Shown: positions 22,770-34,830, numbered from the stretch's first letter. The stretch: 64,000 nt of DNA from Agrypnia vestita (GCA_016648135.1 JADDOH010002332.1:208863-272862); one strand, 5' to 3'. Made by a program: numbers and translations. The notes: generated by a model not told the origin, from the sequence alone.

Positions 22770-23857
22770 TTAGGGTGTATATAAAGGTGTCTCGTAATAT
22801 ATAGAAAAAAATTGGGGAACTTTGGGATATTGAAAATTTATTCGTTTTAACATAAAGTCAAATGAAATGACAAAAAGTTTTCAATTTTTTTTTCCAAACT
22901 TCTGCAAGGTTTAATAATTTTATTTGTCTTTTTATATTTGTTACCGTAATAATGGTTCTGCGTTTTACAAAAAAATGAGTCAGAAGTATCTAAAAAACGC
23001 AAAATTTAATGTCGCTTATCTCGGTAACTGTCCACATTTCATCATAAGTATAAAGAATACTTTCTATTCAAAATTTAATAAAGAAGAATCTTTTTTTTCC
23101 TACAAGCTACGAGTTTCGGAATAATCCAAGAATATGGTCCCGTTGTTCCTACAATGAAAATAAGTATTTCACTATATAATTTAATGTCCTGTTAATTTAA
23201 TCTAACTAAAATAATCGTAATCTAAATTAAACAAACCAAACCTAATAACCTAACCTAAGCAAACCTAATAACCTAACCTAACCTCATATATTGCCTATGA
23301 AATGTCAAAATATGCAGTGCATTTTTCGAGACTTTAAAGTGTAATATCTTATTTAATACTTACTTTTTAAACGTAAATTATCTTTCATTTTGTTATTAGC
23401 GCATTCAATAATATATTGAGATAATTATTTTCGTTGTATATGCAATGGGACCATTATCTTGGATTTAGCCCGAGTTTCTTAACGAAATAATATTATATTT
23501 TTCCCGTCGATTTCCTTCCCGCCGCCGCTGTGTTTTCTCACCCTGGGAATGCTCTACCAGTTTTTGTCTCCATTCCTTTTCACTAAACCCAATTCATCAT
23601 TCGTCTCTCTCGCCTCTTTATCGCACCTCGTCTTCCTGCCTCCCCTCTCCCGCGGCAGTGCCGATACTAAATCAGGCTTTAGAAGACGTTCCTCTCTGTC
23701 GCAGGATTTATGAAATTGTTTGATTTGGCAGCCGGGCCGGGTTGAATGTCTTATTTAATTAGCGGCTACTCGGATTAAAACGGGAAATTATTATTAACCG
23801 AGACAGATTCTGTTGACTAAATAAAATCATTGGACGTTGATAATGCTTACCACCAGT
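22770..23857. other. no gene; short CCTAA words and a GC-richer noncoding block
   Basis: At 23230-23285 the words CCTAATAACCTAACCTAA and CCTAACCTAACCT occur. They resemble the insect telomere repeat but are too few for an interstitial telomere. 23500-23830 is GC-richer, contains long C/T tracts and homeodomain-type TTAATTAG and ATTATTATTAA words, and has no open frame. It could be a conserved regulatory block, but this is inference. Confidence 0.35.
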
Positions 23858-23865
23858 ATCGGCAG

Positions 23866-24534
23866 TAGTAATGGGTCCGCTAGTACTACATTACATTGAA
23901 GTGTACACTTCACACCATTGAAGTGTAGTGCACACTACAAACTACACAAACTTCAAAGTTATTGAAAGTATATACTTCAAATAGTACACTTCATTTCAAA
24001 GCGAACACTACACATTTGAAAGTTATCGAAAGTACGAGTACATACTTCAAATAGTGCATTGTTTAAGTGAAATTTTTAGGAAGTTGATGTAGATAAAAGA
24101 AGAAATTTTTGGGAATCGGAACAACTCCCCCCCATGGTTTGAAACAATTGAGACCAAACGAACAAATCTCTGGAAACTGAAACAGCCCCCCCCATGGTTT
24201 GAAAAATTTTAAGACTGAACGAAGAAATCTTTTTGGCGACCTTTTTTAGGTCGCCAAATGTTACTTTGGGAAAAATATAGACATATGCCTTAAATATTTT
24301 TCCCGTTGACCTTTTTTTAGGTCGCATTCAACTGTTTATTTTGGAAAAAAATAACAATATATTGATATTGTACTATAATGCCACGATTACTTCATTAGTA
24401 CTACAATTTTGTAGTACTGCAGTAGTTCACTTCATATTTTTACTACAAATGTAGTGTACACTTTGTAGTTTTCAAACTGGTGAACGTGAGTGTGTTGTAG
24501 TCTTCATTTTGAAATGTAGTTTTTCCATTCGCTA
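23866..24534. mobile_element. hAT-type MITE, copy 1 (669 bp)
   Basis: Begins TAGTAATGGGTCCGC and ends ATTCGCTA, flanked by 8-bp duplications atcggcag (23858-23865) and attggcag (24535-24542), one mismatch. The body is filled with ACTTCA/AGTGTA words and GCGACC...GGTCGC hairpins, shared with copies at 35569-36224 and 55112. No coding capacity. The diverged duplication suggests it is older than the 35.6-kb copy. Confidence 0.8.
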
Positions 24535-24542
24535 ATTGGCAG

Positions 24543-25475
24543 TTATGAGAATAGTACGCTAGAATAGTTTACTGCTATACGAAGACTTCCAAAGCGAACC
24601 AGATGTCCAGAATAAGGTTCGAAACGCCCGTACACAACAGAGACAATGCAAAAACTTACTTTGAATCCTCTGGCTTGCCAGAAAACTCGGCACTCCTCTG
24701 TAATGCACTGTATGATTTTTGCTGTCTCCACCCTGATAATAATTCACTCTCACGAATGAATACGAGATACTGGCGCGTAATTCAATAAAAAAAAATTCGG
24801 TTTGAACAGGAGCGAAGGTAGATCAGATCAGATAGATGACAGGTGTTTATTTTTTTATTATTGCAAGCAGCAGTGACGGTCAAATTAACTAAAGTTCGGC
24901 ATTGGTCGGTCGGCGCATCGGAGATAATTGATACAAGGTAGAGAATTTGCCTATCTTTCTCATGAACAGGCGTTCGACACATATTACAAAAATATATAGA
25001 TACTGGCGCGAAATGACAGCAATATCAAAAAAAAATTTCATTGCAGTAACCGAGGATCAAAATCAAATTTAAAATGCACTGAATTCTACATTTTATGCAT
25101 TGTCACGTGTCAGGCAAATGAAAATACTGAAAATTAATTAGCGATTTTTTAATTAGTGATTATTTTATTATTAAATGGACAAATTTAACATGAACTAACC
25201 TTAAAGCTATTCCTTAAATCATACTATTTCGCAATTTATCACTCGTGTATGACCACTTTATTATCGCAGGGTAATACTTTATTAATCACTTGCAAGAATA
25301 TTCCATTTAAACGCCAATTCCATACATAATTGCACATTGACATCATTTTTCGGATATAAGAAATATTAAATTAATATGGGTGTTTGAAGTGAAGACAGAT
25401 AATTTTTCTTCCCACAACTCTAACTAACAGCAGATATATATAATTATAGTACATTTTATCAGCAATTGACGTGAA
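24543..25475. other. no gene seen
   Basis: AT-rich sequence. Short overlapping frames near 24540-24980 on both strands have no domains. Confidence 0.35.
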
Positions 25476-25479
25476 AATA

Positions 25480-26012
25480 ATTTAATTTTGATAATTAATA
25501 TATATATATATATATATATAAAAAGAAACCCGTGTTTCCCTATCCGCCAAGTTTTCTCCACAACCAGCCACAACCACCCATCGGTGGTTATGATGGTGGA
25601 TAGCCCTTGGTGTCACATAGAAAATATGCGAGTTTGGTGGGGGTGGCTGTGCGTGGGTGGGAGTGGGTGACGAAAATGTGCTTTCTAGCACATTGTTTTG
25701 TTATGGGAAGGTCGCAAATGCTTCAAATAGTTTCAAAATAGGCGCGTCGACTGTGTCGGTAAGTCTAAAAGGTTCCGGAAAAACTTGTTCTAGAAAGTTC
25801 TGGAAGGAGAAGGTTCTAGAAAATTCCCGAAAGTTCTATAAGATTCTAAACTGAGTGGCGGAATGTGTTGGTGTGTCTAGGAGGTTCCTGTACATTCGAT
25901 AAATTTCTTGAAAGTTCTGGAAGTAGAATGTTCTAGAAGGTTCAAGAAAGTTCAATGATTATCCAAACGGTGTACTAAAAAACTACGCGCGAAGCTGCGC
26001 GGGCACAGCTAG
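25480..26012 (+). mobile_element. Helitron-like non-autonomous element, copy 1
   Basis: The 3' end has a GC-rich hairpin CGCGCGAAGCTGCGCG followed by GGCACAGCTAG and then T, matching the Helitron signature (short hairpin, CTRR end, insertion before T). Near the 5' end comes a (TA)n run at 25497-25520, then GAAACCCGTGTTTCCC. The same body recurs on the minus strand at 44165-44620. No Rep/helicase is encoded. The exact 5' TC end is not fixed. Confidence 0.7.
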
Positions 26013-26235
26013 TTTGTGCTATAATTTTATTTTTCATGTATCGGTTATGTATAATATGCCAATGTAAAACTGTGATGAGGAAAATGAGAATAAAACTGGG
26101 CGCGTACATAATTAGTGGCATTCTTTGTGTTAGATCTACCAGTGCTTAGCTGGAGAGAGCAGCCGCAACTTAACACCTGTGACCCAATGACTCAAGAAAA
26201 TAACTCATGAACACGGACTTCAGAAAACATTTTTT
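26013..26235. other. no gene seen
   Basis: Short AT-rich gap between the Helitron-like element and a LINE tail. Confidence 0.35.
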
Positions 26236-26960
26236 TTAAATATTAATTAGAGACATACATGATACTCCTAATAAGACTAAGCCCATTATCCCAATTACAA
26301 GTGTCTTTGGCACGCTTCAGCAACATGTATTTTTACATTTATGTATATTTTACATGTACGTTTTTGTGTTTTATATATTTAGTGTTTGAATATAGTGTGA
26401 TCATATAAGAATATGTAAAGAAAAATTCATTTAATGGATCTATAGATTCAGGTCATCGTTTAGGAAATGGGTGTTGTGTATGAGTGAATTTTTGAATGAT
26501 GATAAGGTATCTGCAAGAATATCAGCATCAATGTTAGGGTCAGCACAATACATATTATATGTGCGACACAACCTTGTGATGGGAGAAAAGTAGGTAACCA
26601 ATATTATTAGTGTGCTGGCTTATTCTAAAGAATTCCGGGTTTCTTATATGGGATTTAACATGCAAATTTATGTCAGATAGAGCAAGAGAATCAATAGCTC
26701 CGCTGGGAATCTTGTGTAGCACAACGAGATCGGATATTTTCCGTCGGGACTCAAGTTTGTGCATCTTGAAAAAGGCAAGTGGATCCTCGTAGCTGTGGGT
26801 GATTGTGTTGACCAGCTTTGTATGACGAAATACGTAGAAACTTTTTCTGCACTCTTTCGATTCTCACAACATGTGTTGTATAATAAGGTGACCAAATAAC
26901 TGACGAATATTCCAATACACTTATACGTACTAGAGATATATAGAGAATTTTTAGATTTTT
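26236..26960 (-). pseudogene. jockey-like LINE, 3' remnant
   Basis: The minus strand from about 26960 reads LEYSSVIWSPYYTTHVVRIE then RVQKKFLRI, and in another frame HKLESRRKISDLVVLHKI, DSLALSDINLHV, and LLFSHHKVVSHI. These are the standard C-terminal blocks after the reverse transcriptase of jockey-type LINEs. Frameshifts separate them. A 3' untranslated part runs to about 26236 and ends in an A-rich tail on that strand. The untranslated part is shared with 62101-62370. Confidence 0.75.
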
Positions 26961-27018
26961 AAAGTTGTGACGAAGATTAATTTATCTGATCAATGGACGA
27001 ATAATACTACTAATTTTG

Positions 27019-27157
27019 TTGAGTAGCTTGTTGTTCTTGTGGTTAGGACTCTCGCCTCGTGATCCAAAGGTCGCGGGTTCGAATCTCACTACAGATCAGC
27101 AAGTTAGAATTGATGTGACATGTATTCTGTGTTCGCATCTCTATTTAAAAAAAATAT
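27019..27157 (+). mobile_element. tRNA-derived SINE, copy 2
   Basis: Head with TGTGGTTAGGAC and B box GGTTCGAATCTC, tail TTGATGTGACATGTATTCTG then TGTTCGCATCTCTATTTAAA. Compared with copy 1 (13512-13693) about 50 bp between head and tail are missing, so the family has length variants. Confidence 0.8.
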
Positions 27158-27364
27158 GTCTCTGTAAAAAAGGGATGTGTATATTAATTTCTACATAAAA
27201 AGTTTAGAGCAATGCGGTTTGCTTTAATCCCTGTATTCACTTTTTATATATGAATATAAAGATAAATTTTATTTTGCGTTCTCAATGTTTATTTCTGTAC
27301 TTTATAGTGAATCTCGGCACACTTTTTATTTTATTTAATTACAATACATATGAGAAACGGGTTG

Positions 27365-27545
27365 TAAAATTTTAATATATATACAACATTCAAAATTTTT
27401 ATCATCAACAACAAAAATCAAGAGTGGAAATGGTTATCACTTAAGCCAGCCTTACAATAGGTCGTTAGTCCTATGAACACCCAAAGACATCCATACTTAC
27501 TCTCCCATGAAAAATATAATTTCGTCGCTATGAGAACATATATAC
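27365..27545. repeat. half copy of the palindrome family
   Basis: Contains TATATACAACATTCAAAAT, GTGGAAATGGTTATCACTTAAG, GTCGTTAGTCCTATGAACACCC, CCATACTTACTCTCCCATG and TTTCGTCGCTATGAGA in the order of the right arm of the 15.2-kb palindrome. The left arm is absent. Confidence 0.5.
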
Positions 27546-27549
27546 TAGT

Positions 27550-28590
27550 ATATTACAAATATAAGAATGCACTGTTCAATACCTCTTCCCTCGAGACAAG
27601 ACTTATTGCTTTCGACGACCATATTTAATCTTCCACATGCACTCGAGCTTATTTTTTTATTTCTTCCATTCGGAAAAGTGACTCAATATTCGTTGTCTTA
27701 ACCTAAGTAATGGATCCCGTATAAATCATAATTTATGATAATCTCGACACGCGGTGTTGGAAGAGATAGCTCACTCCGGTCAGACGAAAGAGACCCCAGA
27801 AGAATAATGAAGGCGGAGAAACTGCAAAAACCGAGAAATAGTCAGCGGGAAAACACGGCCACGTGACTCGTGAAAGATAAATGGGAATAAATTCGGCCAC
27901 GGAGTCAATAAACATGCAAGGGTGGCTACCCCTTCGTGGAGTGCCTCCGCCGAGGGAGATTTGCGGGGAAATGAAACGAAAATCATAAAATGTGGTCACG
28001 TAACACCACATATTATACCACACCGGGCTGTATAGCGGTGAGCCCAGGGCTTCCATTATTATTCTAACCGGAGCCTTTCTTCGTTCGGTGAAAGAAAGAA
28101 ATCTTATCGTTTGGTATTTAAAAAATAAGCCGTCCTTACGCGGACCTGAATCCATTTTAATAAATCCTTAACAAAGACACATTTTTTCCCGTTTTCCGTT
28201 TCAATTCAATTCCAGTGAACAAAGAATGATAAAAAAAAATTCTTGAAAGCACTTGAAAGGGTTTAAGAAAAGTATTCTTTAAAGGAAAATAAACACAGAC
28301 AATTTTTGAGTGGAGTGGCTGCGAACAGTCAACTGAAGAGTAAAATCTAGAGGAGCAGAAGTTATCTCTGTTTTGCAATACTCGTCTTGATGATGTCAAA
28401 GATATAATATTGTGCTGGAATGGATGAATTAATAAGAATGACTGAACTTCTGTTTACTTTGACTATCCTTACACAAATATATATATAAACAACTGCCAAT
28501 TCTGGAACTTGATCATGGCCTAAGACGCGAGTTTTGAGAACAGGTGCTTGCGAGGAAGTCTTTGAGGAATGGACGCAATAAACTTCTGCA
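27550..28590. other. no gene; GC-richer block
   Basis: 27730-28150 is GC-richer and has an open frame of 140 codons on the minus strand without a recognisable domain, so I treat it as noncoding. Words such as CCACGTGACTCGTGAAAGATAAATGG suggest possible regulatory DNA only. Confidence 0.3.
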
Positions 28591-28599
28591 GAGTTGGTA

Positions 28600-29080
28600 T
28601 AGATTTATTTATTTATCTTAATAATTTAGTTCCGCACAAAATGTTGTGTGGACTAATACATGATTTCACTTGGACATGTTGCATTCCATCTAATCATTTA
28701 AATTTTTGTAGTATAATTTTTGCACTTCTGTTTAAACCTCCTTCTATTCTCCATGTTTTGAATTTCCTTTGGCAGGCTGTCGAAGATTTTTATACCTTTA
28801 TACATCATACCATTTTGTGAGGTGTTTTTATTTTTCTTTGGTAGTCTTATGTTGTCGCTTCCTCTTGTATTGTAGGAATGAAAATCCTTATTCAGCTTCA
28901 TCCTGTCATCAAAGTATTTGGGTACTAATCCTTGTTTAATTTTAAATATTTGGACCATTACATTATCTATTATTCTTTGATTTACAGTTTCCAGTCCTAG
29001 GGCATTCAACATTTTTGTTATTTTAGTTTTCCTATTATGCGCATTGCTCTGTTTTGTACTATTTGGATGATAGTGGTCAC
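28600..29080 (-). pseudogene. LINE C-terminal coding fragment (CR1/jockey type)
   Basis: An open stretch of 104 codons on the minus strand (29012-28698) begins MLNALGLETVNQRIIDNVM and contains QGLVPKYFDD, YNTRGSDNIRLPK and GIKIFDSLPKEIQ. The pattern N-R-x(4)-RGS-x-x-x-R-LPK followed by G-x-K-x-F-x-x-LP is the usual tail of CR1/jockey-like LINE polyproteins. The strand then runs into TTATTAAGATAAATAAATAAA near 28600, a retroposon-like 3' end. The 5' part is missing. Confidence 0.7.
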
Positions 29081-30717
29081 CAATGTGGAGTACGAGGAAG
29101 AAGTCTCTACTGTACTCTACTCACGAAATCTTCATTATGTGTCAGGATAATGTATATTCTTCTTATGCCCTAATCATTGGCTATCATTTATAGTTCTACA
29201 ATAGACTGGCCCTAACATTCTTCTTCTTTCTGGGCTCCGTTTTTCCATGCATTGTTAGGTCCAAGATCTCTGTAAGTTTCATGATATATGTAGGGGTGTA
29301 CTTAAGCGTGCGGCGAACAAGTAAGAAAGATAGTAAGAATAGGTACTCAGAGTCGGTATATTTACAGATTCATTTCGAATGATTCGAGATTTACAGGATG
29401 CAATAAAAGTATGAAAGCTTCAAGTTGGTTTGAAGTTATAAAGCGAAACGCGTGTAAATGACTCTACGGGAAAAAGGAATGAAAGAATAAGAAACGACTC
29501 GCGGTACGAACCCGCACCGCGCTGGTCGCATCTTGCATATGCTTTATGGTACATTCACTCTTCAGACTCTAGACCACCATAAACCTGGGGCGAAATCGAC
29601 ACCCGAGCGACATCTGGCGACCGCGGGCGCTGGCACCGACCAGGGCGAGCGGAAACGCAGCGAAACCATTACAGAAGCCGCTAGATTCAGTTTTCACTGC
29701 AGTACGAATTTTAGCCTTGTGGGTGTTAGGGTGAACGCTCACGCGGTTGTAGGATTCATCTGCCACTCAGACCCACAAGACCGCTATAAACCTATACTTA
29801 GTAGAATATACAAATAGATGCAATGCGTCTTGCTCCCACACTTGCTAGTAGGAAGCTGGAATTGGCGATGAAATATTAAATGGACTTAGTCGTAACTTTA
29901 ATTCTTAAATCTTTATTATTTCTAGATTATTGATATTTCTGTACCAGAGTTAGGTGTAATAAGTAATATTGTGCTGATATTTTGAGATAACGATCACATA
30001 ATTAACGGGTTTTAAGTTGAGAGAAAAAAGTGTCAGATTGAAGGCTCTGTTATTGAAGGCTATATTCCTGGCAGCCCTGGCTCCTCTTCACCTCTTGGCT
30101 CGTGGCGCAAGCTGTCACTTCTTACTGCATTACTCATAAATCATCACTCATGACCACAACTCACAAACAATCGTGCCGTCGCTGAATTTAAATGCTTCCA
30201 ATAAACTCAATCATTGTTCGTGTAGTGTTAATACAACAAACAGAAAACAAATGTTGCTAGGAGATGCCAATTTTCATTATTCAATTCAATTTTCTATATT
30301 CAGAAAAGTTTCTAAAAGTGGTCCACGAAAGTCCAATTTCACAAGCAGTTACCGCAAATAAATATCCAATCAGACATATTCTTAATCTTATTAAATGTGC
30401 AATGTACTATCAAAGACCAACGTACCGCCGGGCATAGGGAGAGGATAGCAAAGTATTCCAAATAATATATAGAAAATATCAATTATGAATAAACAAGTTA
30501 TTAAAAACGGTATTATGAACATTGAATATGATCAGTGCGCTGCTATTTTGTTTAAATATAATTAACTTTAAGAACGCAATTATTTCAACAGCATTACAAT
30601 TAATAAACATTCATATAGCCGCTAGGAATATTAGAACAGTACAACCGTTAGATTGAGTATGATTCTTTTATGTTTGTAATTTAAATGTTTATTTTAAGGT
30701 TAATTAATATTAATCTG

Positions 30718-30795
30718 TCCTGAAGAAGATTAAGTACAATCAAAATCGGTGTACATTGTATGTCATATCAATGAAATGGCTTAAAACAAAATATA
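30718..30795 (+). repeat. decayed Penelope-type terminal block
   Basis: CCTGAAGAAGATTAAGTACAATCAAAATCGGTG repeats the layout CTGAAGA - stem GATT/AATC - AAAA instead of GAAA, followed by an AT-rich tail. It is a mutated hammerhead-like core without coding sequence beside it; the sequence given is split as CTGAAGA (30720-30726) and the stem after it. Confidence 0.3.
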
Positions 30796-31879
30796 TATTT
30801 TTATTGAAATAAATAAATAATAATTTGCTGTCATGCACATTTAGAATACTCGCACACATATACACTGGTAAATTATATGCTAAAGAAATATTAAGCTGTA
30901 TATTAAAGTCCTTGGATGAGCTTTCCAGCTAGTGTTAACATTAATGAATAGAATAAATCTGCGTGGCACCTACACAATACACGAATGTTAATTATTACCA
31001 AGTATATGACGTGTGTTCCTGGTATCTCGTATTGCGTGTCGACCTGGGCCAGTTTTATATAATTTATTCTAATCTCGTTGACTGTTTACAAAAAAATAAA
31101 GACATTATTTTACACATAAATAGTTGTTTACACAATATAATCGTGTGTGTGGTGTGTTCCTTTGTAGTTTTATTGTAAACTGCTTCACAAAATTTCTTAC
31201 AGATTACGAATTAATTGAAGAATGTGTTTTGTCCATCTTCACGAATGGAATCGAAATTGGTATATGTTAAAAATTATCAATGCTGTTTATGTGAAGTTTG
31301 CTTGTTTTTAAACTTCGCCGCCGGTATTAAACGTGTGATAATCTTTGAAGTGAAAATTAACACACTTCCTGTCATCAATAAATGTAGCTGAAATTTTGCA
31401 AATCCAAACTATCTGAAATTTTGCACATCGAGTAGATGTCGATGACAATACATTTTTTTTGGTCTCACATACTCGCATGTACAAAAAAATGCAAATATAT
31501 CTTAGTTGTTCAGGCAAGTACCTACCTACTTTCTGGTACTATTATAAAATTGTTTAAATCGTGGACACTTTAGAAATTATCTCTTTATTTAAAATTACTA
31601 CAAATCAAAAGCTGATTGTTATTCTGTAAAATATAATAAAGGGAAACCGAAACCTCGCATGTGAAGAATTTAAAATTGAAACATTATTTTAATGTATTAA
31701 TTTAAAAAATATAATTACTGATTATGCGTCATCACGAATTTAATAATATAAAAATCAAAAATAAATAGTTAAGAATCCAGGTTTAAATTATGCAAAAGCG
31801 GCCAGCCCACAAATGTTGTTCTTACGCACTATTGAAATGAAACTTTCTAAGAAGGCTAACCTCAAAGATAAAAAAAGTT

Positions 31880-31960
31880 ATTGTGCTTCCGAAACCGGTT
31901 GGTGTCACCAAAAAAATAAAGTTGCTTAAACCAAGTGAACTTGTGTTTAATTTAATTTGC
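31880..31960 (+). repeat. decayed Penelope-type terminal block
   Basis: GAAACCGGTTGGTGT (from 31891) then an A-rich run and CTTAAACCAAGTGAACTTG match the block at 37873-37930 and, more weakly, 47411-47450. The CTGAnGA part is no longer recognisable. Confidence 0.35.
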
Positions 31961-32513
31961 ACTGAATCACCACAAAGGGATAGCTGATTACAATAGTTTA
32001 AAAAAGTTATCTATATGTGCTTCAATCAAACAAACAAAAATTGATAAAAGGACGTAATGGATGACGCAGAAATTTTAGCGTTTAAAAAAGTGGAACTGTC
32101 ACCAATTCTAGTAACAAGAGCTAGTAAAAAGTACTTAATAGTATAAATGATGAGATGAAAATGTCCAACATCGATGTCATCATATCAAAAATTTTGGAGA
32201 AAAGCTACTTCAAATTAGATATTTTTATAATTTTCTTTTATGCTCATCTTAATTAAAATGTTGGACTGGCTTTAAAGTTAATTAGATTGAATATTATTAA
32301 TTCCCTTGTTTTAATGAAATAACCGCGTTTTTTCACTATATTCCTCGTGGTCACCCTCCTTTTATGATCTGTTTAGCCCTGACCTATTAAAATGATGGCA
32401 AACTTGTGCGTATGAATGTCAGTTACTCGATTACGGCCAATGTCTCTTACGCACGCAAAGCGTTAACAGACAACTGACCCCTAACCAACTAACGCCTAAT
32501 TCCTGCACACAAG

Positions 32514-32548
32514 TATAAATACGTATCCCGCCGCGCCAGTTACCCAGT
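32514..32548 (+). promoter_or_regulatory. candidate core promoter (TATA + initiator)
   Basis: TATAAAT at 32514-32520 is followed by CCCAGTTA, whose A at 32545 lies 31 bases downstream of the first T. That is the spacing of insect TATA/initiator promoters. The first ATG (32570) opens only nine codons before TAA, or could join a later exon at the G-GTAAAG near 32595. No following exon is recognised, so the transcript is unknown. Confidence 0.35.
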
Positions 32549-32595
32549 TAACCGTTGGCAGCTCTAACTATGCAAGCAGAGTTAAACTGTGGGTG

Positions 32596-34360
32596 GTAAA
32601 GGTTTTTCATCACTGTTCTAGACCCCAGAGTACGAACTTACTAAGTACGAGTCCATCAACTCTTTTTAAACCTTCATCATCTTCACATCTTGCATTGCTC
32701 TCTCGACGCACCACTTTCAACTTTTTTCTGTTGATATTTGTAATCATAGTTTTACATACTGCATTTAGAAAGTGGTTTTAACATATGTACATCAGTTAAA
32801 TTCAAATTAGCACATAAAATTTATTTTTCTTAAATTGAGTAGCTTGAAAGGTCTCAACACGTAGTTTCTCTAAACGTTGTCTAGTCACTTCATTCCTAAA
32901 AACTAATTTACTTAGCCTGCAAATTAATGAAAAACTGTGATCCTTTTATGGATATTAAATTATTGTTGCCCAGAGCAAGCAAGAGCAGAATTCCTCCGGA
33001 TGAAAAAGATATTATTACGAAGCCATAACCTAAACCTATATTTTTTATGAGAATGATACGATGCTATGTGTTCCCTGTCCTTATTAAAAATAACTTACTA
33101 TTGTCTATAACCTATTCTACATAGATGGGGCTGAAAAACTAAGGTAAATACGATGAAAATGGTATTAGTTTTAATTGCCTACCAAATACAGTAGCAATTT
33201 AATGTTATAATTTTCAAATTTCTGACAGCGATAATGACTGAAAGTAACAGAACAAAAAAAGGTCGCACGTTCACCTAATTAATGTATACAAAAGGAAATG
33301 GACAATTAGCTTTTCTTCATTTCAAATTTACGTAAGCATGACACACAAAATAACCCAGGGATTTTCCCGTATTAAAAATACAATACAACAAACATGTCTC
33401 GCTTGTAAACATACGTATATATATATGTACATTTAACATTAACAATAGAAAAGAAATTCACCTGCGTGGAACATTATATTTTATATCAATTACTTGCAAA
33501 AGTATTATGTAATATTTTATGATTAATTATGTATACATAATACAATGCGCAGGTATGGTAATGAATATGCTAATCTGTCAGAGAGATTTTTCATATGATT
33601 TACATTATTACAAATGTTCATTGATTGAAAATATTCTTCCTGTCATTTGATACGCATTTTCAATTTACATTTTTAACTTGATTTTCAGTTGTTCAGAGAA
33701 TTTTTTTGTGCTTACATTTTTATTTTTCCTACATTTGTCTCTCAATGTTCTGCAATGTAGTGATTATTCTAATCCATCGTCTGATTTCGCCAGTACTGCA
33801 AAAGCTATTTGTGATTTTTTTTTTTAATTTTATCACTATTTTGTTCTGCGATTTTGTTATTTATTTATAATGTGTTACTACTTAAACATTATTTTAATAC
33901 ATACATATATTTCTTAATTTATTTAATCAATATTTATATAATATTAATCAATATTTATAACAATAACCAGTTTAAAATTATCTAGTATTGCGTAGTGGTG
34001 ATGTTTTTATTCATGTATATGTTACGCAGAGTTGAATATGAATTGTAATGACCCGGACCCATGATTGATAACTTTCGGCTAGAGACAAACTCTGTGACAT
34101 GAATTATGTATGCTCCCATGAAATGCTCCAAACGCCAAATGTTAGTCCATTGACCACTTTTTAAATACTACTTTGCTTTAAAACATTATTATTATTTTTA
34201 GCATTAACTTTGTGGTTAGACATTATATTATATTTCTAAAGAGCGCTTTGTTCAATTTAACTTACACAAAATATATGGTAACACTCACATTAGACCCCTC
34301 CCCCTCTCACTAACTCTCCGTCATAGATTTCTGATCGTTCTGCAGGCAAGTTAGTGCATG
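32596..34360. other. no gene seen
   Basis: AT-rich sequence. The word AGCATTAACTTTGTGGTTAG at 34200 recurs at 40619, so part of it is repeat-derived. Confidence 0.35.
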
Positions 34361-34364
34361 ATAG

Positions 34365-34830
34365 TCTTTGACAAGATTACAACGCATATGATAAATATTG
34401 GTGAAAGGTTAACAGTACCATGGTTTTTTCAAGTTTGTGTTTACTGGGGTATTATGCCGTGTTGTTACGACCTTTCGGGCCGACGTTTCGGATACCATTG
34501 CAGGGTCCATCATCAGGGCTGATGTGTTGCTTTTTATATTTTGATGATGATGATGATGGATGATGATGATGGACCCTGCAATGGGATCCGAAACGTCGGC
34601 CCGAAAGGTCGTAACAACACGGCATAATACCCCAGTAAACACAAACTTGAAGATTCTGAGTGGCCGTGAAAACCTAAGAACATTCAGTACCATGGTTGTG
34701 GTGTATAGTGTTCTAAACATAGTAGTGCAGTGTTTATGACGAAGAGACGGGTACGTCTCGAAACCGGTAGACCTAAAATCCGATAGTGGTTTATGCTAAT
34801 TCAACTATCACTCTGTTGCTTCAAAACGTT
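34365..34830 (+). mobile_element. Penelope-type terminal repeat interrupted by a nested element
   Basis: The sequence before 34423 and after 34685 joins into one block that matches 42050-42220 (ACAAGATTA ... ACGCAT ... AGTACCATGGTTG ... GACGAAGAGACGGGTACGTC). The block carries a core with ATGACGA (34737-34743), stem GAGACG/CGTCTC and GAAA (34760-34763). The C at the first core position is replaced by A. Within it sits the 34424-34684 element. Confidence 0.6.
34424..34684. mobile_element. short inverted-pair element, copy 2, with 11-bp target duplication
   Basis: It is flanked by a perfect 11-bp duplication, cagtaccatgg, at 34413-34423 and 34685-34695. Left and right arms are inverted copies (TGTTTACTGGGGTATTATGC ... 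and its complement). The right end carries the GTGGCCGTGAAAACCTAAG tail also seen in copy 1 (4788-5002). The middle has a GATGAT-rich run at 34538-34570. A hammerhead-like core lies on the minus strand (CTGATGA 34510-34516, GAAA 34486-34489). Confidence 0.8.

Larger units (their letters stand above)
29085..32500. other. long stretch without a gene
   Basis: 29480-29780 is GC-richer and carries short frames on both strands without domains. The GGTACGAACCCGCACC near 29509 looks like an inverted B box but no tRNA fold goes with it. Two decayed Penelope-type terminal blocks lie inside, listed separately. Otherwise nothing recognisable. Confidence 0.35.

Noticed and set aside
23230..23285. Interstitial telomere repeat (TTAGG)n
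   Set aside because: Only a few imperfect CCTAA words; too short and irregular.
27733..28155. 140-codon frame on the minus strand
   Set aside because: Composition-driven; no recognisable domain or splice context.
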